DNA of 5,023 bases from Thiomargarita sp. Lineage in GTDB: Bacteria; Pseudomonadota; Gammaproteobacteria; Beggiatoales; Beggiatoaceae. Position 1 is the first letter of the stretch. Every line of letters begins with the position of its first letter. The notes below the pieces were generated by a model that had not been told where the DNA came from, did not search any database, and saw nothing but the letters and a program-made list of their open reading frames with translations. The translations under genes were made by a program, and so were the position numbers. Location of the stretch: the NCBI GenBank assembly GCA_030635005.1, contig DAOVZS010000162.1, positions 1 to 5,023 of the forward strand, given 5' to 3'. This document shows positions 1 through 5,023 of this stretch, piece by piece.

Positions 1-3000
1 TAGGCTTGTAATTGATGATAATGTGACGCCATTGTGCCTTTACTTAATTTTTGTTCCCAACAGGCATAAGGATAATCACGCATATATTCAAAAGAACGTT
101 CAACCCCCCCAATGACTGTGGGAGAGGTAATCACACTGATGCTGCCGACATCCTCATGAATATCCTTTGGAATATGTATCGATTCTGTTATCGTATTAGC
201 AATTGTAGTCCCAAAAGTTGCCACTGTTGTCGAAGCACGTCGGGGATAAACCCGTACTGTTTGGCGTAAGCTATCTCCTTCTTCAGCATCTGAGGCAGTG
301 ACTGTTAATTCAATTATTCCCGGTCTTGTTGTGGCAATCTCCAACCATTGCGGATAACGTTTATAAGGTTTCGTGTTAAGCAAACTACTGTGTTTTTCTA
401 CGGATTTAATGGGAGGACCTTCTGCTTTTAAACTCACCTTTAAGTCACGTACCTTATCCGTCCGATTCATCACCGTAAAGCCAGCTTTAAATATATCACC
501 CATCAAAACTTGATTTGGTAAGGCAGGACGAATTTCAATGGGTTTATTGACTTTGAAATGCGCATCACTTAAACCCATACGATCAGTGGGCGTAGTCGCC
601 ATGACTAACACACGCCATCCTGTTAAATTATCAGGAATTTTAAATTTAACTTGTGCTTTTCCATCGCTATCTGTTTTAAGAGAAGGATTCCAATAACTGA
701 CAAATTTAAAAACAGAACGTGGATTCGAACTTGCGATAGAACTACTGCCATCACCACCCCCATCACCCCCCGCATTGGCCCCTTTCTTTTCAAATTTAAT
801 CCGTCCAACTAGATATTTTAATAGATTATAATTTGTCATATCTAAATCATTTAAAGTATAAAACCCTTTATAAAGATCAAAATAGCCCAATCCTTGTGAT
901 AATAAATCAAATACAGATTCATCCAATACAGTGATTGCTAATTCTATCGGCTCGTGGGTGGGATGTCGCGGTATTGCATGTAAATCAAGAGTCACTTCTT
1001 CACCAGGCTTATAGCTAGTTTTATTACTTTTGATATCTACTACCACTTCTTTATAAGGATCACGTATATTTGTTTCCACATAACCCATACGGAAATCAGG
1101 TTTCCCTAAATCCACTTGATTTTGATCAATAGGCTTTTCAACACGAGGCGACATGATCGTCACAGAAAGATAAAAGCCAGGGACATAATCAGCTTCAATA
1201 GGCACTTCAATCACAGATATGCTGTCTTTTAAAGTGTGTACCCAGCTTTTGAGTGTGCCAAAACGTTCTATCGTAATTAAAGCTTGTGCACCCGGATATG
1301 GATTTTTAACCATATAACGAGCCGTGTCTCCTACTTTATAATTATCCTGTTCAGGTACAATGTCTAATGTATTGCCTTCGTCAGTATCCCACATGACATA
1401 TCCAGAACCAGTAGCCCATTGTCGTAATACGGTAGTATGGGAACGATTGTGAGTATCTTGAATAGTCGCCGTGATTTTATAATCACCTGCTTTACTGGGA
1501 ATAAAGGTACAGGGTACACCTTTTAGCGTAGAAGTTTGATGACAAGTCGCTGCCTCAACCCAATCATATGTATATCGTGTTAAATAAGCATTTCCTGCCC
1601 CTTTAACACGTGACGCTTTCCTGAGCAAATATTCAATAGTAATATCAACCTCAGTGCCTGCCACAGGATTGCGATGTTCATCAACCACCAGACTTAAAAT
1701 TTTAGCCTCTTCATTGCTTGAGAGGAGCCAGCTGGTTTCTTTAAGTCCCACAAATCGGTCTCGTCCCACATAAGTGGCCGTCGTACTGTGTGCGATTCTT
1801 TTACCGCGATCATCACTGACAGCACTTTCTACCCGCAGTTTTCCATATAAAATGTCTGAAGTTGTGGGTAACGTAAATGTTGTTTGCAATAACCCCTTAT
1901 CATTAATTATTTTTTCGTCATTGCTAAAGACTGTTTCTGAATAATGTGTATAAAGATCAAATGTAAAATCCATCGTACTGAAATAAGAGCGCGTGATACT
2001 CGCAGTAATTCTTGTTTCAGCATCCACATAAGGGCCACCCGCATGTAACATAGCACTGGTATTCACCGTGACTTTGTCACCAATGTGAAACAAGTCTCCT
2101 TCTAATTCTGTACGGACTCGAAAAGGGGAAGGCGTAAAATCGCTGACCAAGACACGTAAAGGATACCAGCGACCATGTTGAGAAGATAATTTAAAATTAT
2201 ACCACCCTACTGCAGCATTTTCTGGTAGGCGAAATTCTCCATCATAAGTGCCAAATTCAGACAGGCTTAAATCTTTCACTTCATAAGCCACTTTTCCCAT
2301 AGGATCTTTTACTGTTAAATGATAGCCATCCTTTGGGGGCTGAATGAATGCTTGATTACTTTGATCACGTACAAAAAACTTATATTGTATGGTATCGCCT
2401 ACTTTATAAACACCTTGCGCAGTCGTTCCCCAAGTACGAATATGTCCATATTTTTTTTCTCTACTTGAATATGGGGATATTGAAAGACGATAATCATAAC
2501 TGAGTGGCAATAAGGCCATATCTTGACCTTTTTGACAGTGCACAAATAATTTTAACGATTTTTGAGAATAGACTCGACTATAATCTAATTTAGGATCAAG
2601 TGTTTGTGTACCGGGTAGTAAGGCAATACCCTCAGCATTAGTCACGCTCTCTGCTAAGGATTTAGAAACAGTATCAATCGTACCCAAATAAATTGACACA
2701 TCTACACCTGCGACAGGCAAACCTGTGGCAAAATCAGTCACCCATACCAAAGTATTGTAATGCCCTATTTTAGTTTGTACATAGTAAGGCGTGACTTGGC
2801 TTATAAAATGGTTAGCAGTAGAAGCATCAGAATCATTATCAATAGTTGGCTTAGTGGTAAAGTAGCCTTGTACCATACCGCTTGGCTTGGCAATCAAATC
2901 ACGAATCCCTAAGGGGCGTCTGAATATAACATCGGCCGCTTTGGGTACAGAAACAGTTTTTTGTTTTTGAGAAGACCACCCTTGGGGAGTTAATAAGTGA

Positions 3001-4244
3001 TAATTAAAGGTGATTTCTTCTAAATTGATAAGAACAATAGGGAGCTCACTATCGACACCTTTTTCTAATACAGATATTGGATGGTTAAAGTGATAAGTGG
3101 GAGCAAAATGATCCGTCAAAAATGATAAATCTATGGGTTCAGATAACGTGCGACCAAACATATCTGTCAAGGCAAGGGTGTCACCTTTCAACTGATACGT
3201 CTGATAAGGTTTTAAATCTATGGGTAATCGTTGGTAATAACTTTCGTGTTTTTTATGAGCAGAGTCCAGATTGGATGAATTAGAAATATATTGCCAAGGA
3301 TTATAATTTGTATTCCCCTTTGCTAAATCAGGCGTGATCAGCAAATGATTCTGAATCGCTTCTTTAATCACGGGACTCGAAAATCTCAAGTAAACATTAT
3401 TGACGGGATCGCAACGTCTATTCACATTGGTCAACCGATCTTGTGAATCAATAAAAACGGATTCACCTTTTAAAGTGTCACATTCTACCCCCAGAAATTT
3501 AAACACTGGAAAAGTGTGTAACTTATAGACTGTTCGAGATTCAATACCCAATTCAGCCCCATGCTTTAATGATTGAATACCAGGTTCAACGACTAATTCG
3601 GCTTGTGTATCTAAAGGTAATAATTGTATCGGAGAGACTATCCAATGGTTACTATAGTATTTTTCAAGTCGTATTGGAATACGGGCATTCTCATTAGTTT
3701 TAAAATAAAGATGCTGTTTCACAGATTCACTACGTACTTCTTGATTAAAAGAAATCTTCACTTTAGGTAATCCAGGAGCCCGCCATGTTTTTAAGCGACT
3801 AGACTTAATTTTGGGACGTTCCGTGACAAAAGTATGATAATAGGGATCATCTAAAGTTTTGTTAGATTCCGTAGTAATACCCGGAAACATGGTGATATGG
3901 AAGCGGGTTGCGGGTGTGAGGTCATAATCAGAGTATTTGAGTTGACACGCTAAACTAGAAGTATTCAACCAACGCCATTGGCAATTAATCGCGGGTGTGA
4001 TGCTTACTGGAACGTTGTCACGTTCCATTTTTCCTAAAGGCACAACAGCTTGATTAAAGGTAAAAACAATTTGTTGCACATAGGTGACATTATTACCACT
4101 GGGGGTGACTCTGAGGATTTTTAAGGCTTTAGTCACAGGATTGGAAATTTTCTGGGAAAATCTAAAACTTTCTCCTGTTAAAGCCCACGGTGGGTAGCAT
4201 AATCCACACATCAGGGCAAATATCATGAAATGTCTTTTAATCAT
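1..4244 (-). CDS. Large thioester-containing alpha-2-macroglobulin family protein (YfaS/COG2373 type), 3' end beyond window
   Basis: Exported bacterial alpha-2-macroglobulin; family members are thought to trap attacking proteases in the periplasm through a reactive thioester. The frame is open for about 1,414 codons and leaves the window at the left edge. Residues 1-21 look like a signal peptide (basic MIKR, hydrophobic core, cut probably after PPWA), with no lipobox. Ig-like modules near 50-70, 157-178 and 282-305 share an F-x-F/S-x-x-V strand. MG2-type sequence lies at about 486-520 (VTDFATGLPVAGVDV), the next MG domains at about 600-760 (VYKVGDTIQYKFFVRD), and a bait-region-type domain at about 954-1040 (YKVGDTARYMVKNPYPGA). 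A Gly/Asp-rich segment spans 1155-1169, followed by the A2M core (YWNPSLKTDSDGKA, PDNLTGWRVL). The thioester motif is C1395-W-E-Q1398 within DYPYACWEQ. Start: an in-frame TGA at 4266-4268 and a GTGAGA ribosome site favour ATG 4244. The fold assignment is firm; substrate and role are inferred. Confidence 0.95.
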   Translation of the reverse strand, partial: MIKRHFMIFALMCGLCYPPWALTGESFRFSQKISNPVTKALKILRVTPSGNNVTYVQQIVFTFNQAVVPLGKMERDNVPVSITPAINCQWRWLNTSSLACQLKYSDYDLTPATRFHITMFPGITTESNKTLDDPYYHTFVTERPKIKSSRLKTWRAPGLPKVKISFNQEVRSESVKQHLYFKTNENARIPIRLEKYYSNHWIVSPIQLLPLDTQAELVVEPGIQSLKHGAELGIESRTVYKLHTFPVFKFLGVECDTLKGESVFIDSQDRLTNVNRRCDPVNNVYLRFSSPVIKEAIQNHLLITPDLAKGNTNYNPWQYISNSSNLDSAHKKHESYYQRLPIDLKPYQTYQLKGDTLALTDMFGRTLSEPIDLSFLTDHFAPTYHFNHPISVLEKGVDSELPIVLINLEEITFNYHLLTPQGWSSQKQKTVSVPKAADVIFRRPLGIRDLIAKPSGMVQGYFTTKPTIDNDSDASTANHFISQVTPYYVQTKIGHYNTLVWVTDFATGLPVAGVDVSIYLGTIDTVSKSLAESVTNAEGIALLPGTQTLDPKLDYSRVYSQKSLKLFVHCQKGQDMALLPLSYDYRLSISPYSSREKKYGHIRTWGTTAQGVYKVGDTIQYKFFVRDQSNQAFIQPPKDGYHLTVKDPMGKVAYEVKDLSLSEFGTYDGEFRLPENAAVGWYNFKLSSQHGRWYPLRVLVSDFTPSPFRVRTELEGDLFHIGDKVTVNTSAMLHAGGPYVDAETRITASITRSYFSTMDFTFDLYTHYSETVFSNDEKIINDKGLLQTTFTLPTTSDILYGKLRVESAVSDDRGKRIAHSTTATYVGRDRFVGLKETSWLLSSNEEAKILSLVVDEHRNPVAGTEVDITIEYLLRKASRVKGAGNAYLTRYTYDWVEAATCHQTSTLKGVPCTFIPSKAGDYKITATIQDTHNRSHTTVLRQWATGSGYVMWDTDEGNTLDIVPEQDNYKVGDTARYMVKNPYPGAQALITIERFGTLKSWVHTLKDSISVIEVPIEADYVPGFYLSVTIMSPRVEKPIDQNQVDLGKPDFRMGYVETNIRDPYKEVVVDIKSNKTSYKPGEEVTLDLHAIPRHPTHEPIELAITVLDESVFDLLSQGLGYFDLYKGFYTLNDLDMTNYNLLKYLVGRIKFEKKGANAGGDGGGDGSSSIASSNPRSVFKFVSYWNPSLKTDSDGKAQVKFKIPDNLTGWRVLVMATTPTDRMGLSDAHFKVNKPIEIRPALPNQVLMGDIFKAGFTVMNRTDKVRDLKVSLKAEGPPIKSVEKHSSLLNTKPYKRYPQWLEIATTRPGIIELTVTASDAEEGDSLRQTVRVYPRRASTTVATFGTTIANTITESIHIPKDIHEDVGSISVITSPTVIGGVERSFEYMRDYPYACWEQKLSKGTMASHYHQLQA
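51..62 (-). other. Thioester motif Cys-Trp-Glu-Gln of the A2M protein
   Basis: Codons TGT TGG GAA CAA give C1395-W1396-E1397-Q1398, in frame with the ATG at 4244. In thioester A2Ms the Cys side chain and the Gln side chain form an internal thiol ester that reacts with the attacking protease. The preceding residues (YMRDYPYA) match the usual family context. Its presence separates this protein from A2M relatives that have lost the motif, such as E. coli YfaS and Pseudomonas MagD (from memory). Confidence 0.93.
738..782 (-). other. Gly/Asp/Ser-rich segment before the A2M core, with G-runs
   Basis: Residues 1155-1169 read GANAGGDGGGDGSSS and lie between the last MG-type sequence (VLDESVFDLL, GYFDLY) and the A2M core (YWNPSLKTDSDG). 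The segment is flexible and exposed in character. A Gly-rich segment here is, as far as I recall, usual in this large A2M class, so it is probably a linker or an accessible loop; that it acts as protease bait is only a guess. The DNA is locally very G-rich on the coding strand, in contrast to the AT-rich surroundings. Confidence 0.6.
4182..4244 (-). other. Signal peptide of the A2M protein, no lipobox
   Basis: The first 21 residues have the layout of a Sec signal: a basic start (Lys3, Arg4, His5), a hydrophobic core (residues 6-17) and a polar break at Pro18-Pro19-Trp20-Ala21, where signal peptidase I would probably cut. Cys13 is preceded by Ala-Leu-Met and Cys16 by Cys-Gly-Leu, and neither fits the [LVI]-[ASTVI]-[GAS]-Cys lipobox. 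The E. coli relative YfhM is a lipoprotein, so this protein appears to be free in the periplasm or outside the cell instead. The exact cleavage site is an estimate. Confidence 0.7.
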
Positions 4245-4269
4245 AAAATTTCTCACAAGTTTTGTTCAT
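4245..4269 (-). other. Short intergenic gap, DOMON gene to A2M gene
   Basis: Twenty-five bases containing the GTGAGA ribosome site and no hairpin followed by a T-run. Transcription most likely runs through from the DOMON gene into the A2M gene. Confidence 0.5.
4251..4256 (-). promoter_or_regulatory. Ribosome binding site of the A2M gene
   Basis: GTGAGA on the coding strand lies 6 bases before the ATG at 4244, a good Shine-Dalgarno distance. It supports that start over the in-frame GTG at 4254-4256, which lies inside the site, and over the internal ATG codons 7 and 12. Confidence 0.6.
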
Positions 4270-4776
4270 TTAATAGGTTAATGGTATAAAAAGATCACTC
4301 TTATGAAAATCGGGTTGTTCACCTCCATGTGCAAGTGCCCAATAAGAATACGTCCCCTCTTGATGTTCGAGTACGCAAGAAATCCCTATGTGACACGGTG
4401 ACAATATAGGCAGCGTGACTGAGAGTGAAAAAGCATGCTTGTCATACGTGCTTGTTAATTTAGGTGTAATGCCCTGATATTCTTGCTTATTGTCACGATA
4501 ATCATCAAAATGAAACACATTCCACATATTATCAGGTGAAAAATTATATTCAAAATATGCAGTTGTGGGTTTCACAAATAACTCAAAACAGGTGTGTTCC
4601 CACAGTTTATCTACACGTTCCGATTTCGAAATATATGCAGGTATGTTGAGAATACTGATATTTCCTAAAACCTGATAGCAGATTTCAAAATATTTTGGAT
4701 GCATTAAAAATTTTCCTGTTACCTGAATATCAGGCACAGGTAAAAATGGGTTTAATATAAAAGTGTGTTCTTGCAT
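4270..4776 (-). CDS. DOMON-like domain protein (stand-alone, MurB-associated type)
   Basis: A 168-residue protein whose whole length is one DOMON-like (CBM9-related) beta-sandwich, as judged by family motifs: LWEHTCFELF at 58-67, YFEYNFS at 74-80, WNVFHFDDYR at 85-94 and ALAHGGEQPDFH at 147-158. In some bacteria this domain is fused to, or named after, MurB; here it stands alone. Ligand and role are unknown to me, though the fold binds sugars or haem in other DOMON families. There is no signal peptide or membrane segment, so it is probably cytoplasmic. Start: an in-frame TGA lies three codons upstream at 4783-4785, which leaves ATG 4776 as the only upstream ATG. The ribosome site is weak (TGGA, 10 bases before the start). 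It ends 25 bases before the A2M gene and follows the Cys-rich gene by 24 bases, so the genes are probably co-transcribed. The length is usual for the family. Confidence 0.85.
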   Translation of the reverse strand: MQEHTFILNPFLPVPDIQVTGKFLMHPKYFEICYQVLGNISILNIPAYISKSERVDKLWEHTCFELFVKPTTAYFEYNFSPDNMWNVFHFDDYRDNKQEYQGITPKLTSTYDKHAFSLSVTLPILSPCHIGISCVLEHQEGTYSYWALAHGGEQPDFHKSDLFIPLTY

Positions 4777-4800
4777 TATTAATCATTCCAAACGTTTAAA
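4777..4800 (-). other. Short intergenic gap, Cys-rich gene to DOMON gene
   Basis: Twenty-four AT-rich bases with no hairpin and no room for a full promoter. It holds only the weak TGGA ribosome site of the DOMON gene. This supports co-transcription of the two genes. Confidence 0.5.
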
Positions 4801-5022
4801 TCATTTGATTACTTTACCATCAGGAATATCAGATTTTGCTAACATAATACATTTTTGTAGCGGTGATTTGGGTTGTGCTTGGGAAAAACAGTTGATAACC
4901 AGCGCATCTGATGCATGAGATCTGGCTAAATTCATGCAATTATATGCACAACATCCATTATCACGTGCCTTATAATAACCTTGAAAATCAGGATGATAGA
5001 GTGCTGCATATTGGGGACATCG
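4801..5022 (-). CDS. Cysteine-rich protein of unknown function, C-terminal fragment
   Basis: An open frame enters from the right edge and gives 73 residues before TGA at 4801-4803. I do not recognise the family. It has six cysteines (fragment positions 2, 24, 25, 29, 45, 58) and a mild aromatic stretch (QYAALYHPDFQGYYKARDNG). An eight-residue pattern occurs twice 29 residues apart: CMNLARSH at 29-36 and CIMLAKSD at 58-65. The other two frames of this strand hit stops early in the stretch (one has TGA after 11 codons), and the gap to the next gene is short, as in an operon. The true start lies outside the window; the internal ATG at fragment residue 30 is an unlikely start because open sequence continues upstream. 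The many cysteines suggest export or metal binding, but neither can be settled from this fragment. Confidence 0.6.
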   Translation of the reverse strand, partial: RCPQYAALYHPDFQGYYKARDNGCCAYNCMNLARSHASDALVINCFSQAQPKSPLQKCIMLAKSDIPDGKVIK

Positions 5023-5023
5023 A

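Noticed and set aside
51..269. Plus-strand open frame of 72 codons
   Set aside because: It lies antisense inside the A2M gene, over the thioester region, whose minus-strand frame has clear family motifs. The plus-strand peptide resembles nothing I know.
738..782. The Gly-rich segment as an inserted repeat or recombination scar
   Set aside because: The flanking A2M motifs continue in frame and a Gly-rich stretch at this place is, as far as I recall, normal for the large A2M class.
623..808. Minus-strand open frame of 61 codons
   Set aside because: It is in a different frame from the A2M coding sequence over the same bases. Its Gly/Val-rich look comes from the G-rich segment read out of frame.
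1..4244. Possible frameshift or pseudogene in the A2M gene, because no complete large frame lies within the window
   Set aside because: Reading codon by codon from 4244 to the edge shows no stop. The motif positions computed from the start (residues 1155 and 1395) fall in frame with the end. The gene is cut by the window, not broken.
4790..4797. Eight-base palindrome AAACGTTT between the Cys-rich and DOMON genes
   Set aside because: The symmetry does not extend beyond eight bases and there is no second copy. It is too short for a terminator and too common in AT-rich DNA to call an operator.

Overview
The window is an AT-rich stretch of bacterial DNA with all recognisable coding on the minus strand. 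From right to left (the direction of transcription) it holds three genes: the 3' end of a small cysteine-rich protein gene, a complete gene for a 168-residue DOMON-like protein, and about 1,414 codons of a very large exported alpha-2-macroglobulin (A2M) family gene that runs off the left edge. The gaps are only 24 and 25 bases and I see no hairpin terminator in either, so the three genes probably form one transcription unit. The window has no RNA gene, insertion sequence or CRISPR array that I can see, and no gene-free stretch over 300 bases.

The A2M gene dominates the window. I read its frame codon by codon from the ATG at 4244 to the left edge and met no stop or frame break. The product starts with an export signal, continues with Ig-like modules and macroglobulin (MG) domains, has a Gly/Asp-rich segment near residue 1160, and reaches the thioester motif Cys-Trp-Glu-Gln at residues 1395-1398 just before the edge. 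The rest of the thioester domain and the C-terminal domains lie outside the window. It belongs to the large YfaS/COG2373-type bacterial A2M class. Proteins of this family are thought to trap or inhibit attacking proteases in the periplasm.

The DOMON-like protein has no signal peptide and is probably cytoplasmic. It carries the conserved signatures of the stand-alone DOMON-like (MurB-associated, CBM9-related) family, whose function is unknown to me. The upstream Cys-rich fragment is not recognised; it carries a short internal repeat and six cysteines.

The low GC content, the A2M class and the DOMON-like protein suggest a gammaproteobacterium, perhaps of the Legionella/Coxiella type, but this is a weak inference. 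The window looks like mostly ordinary chromosomal content. The points most worth following are the operon pairing of an exported thioester A2M with a DOMON-like protein and an unknown Cys-rich protein, and the missing lipobox.
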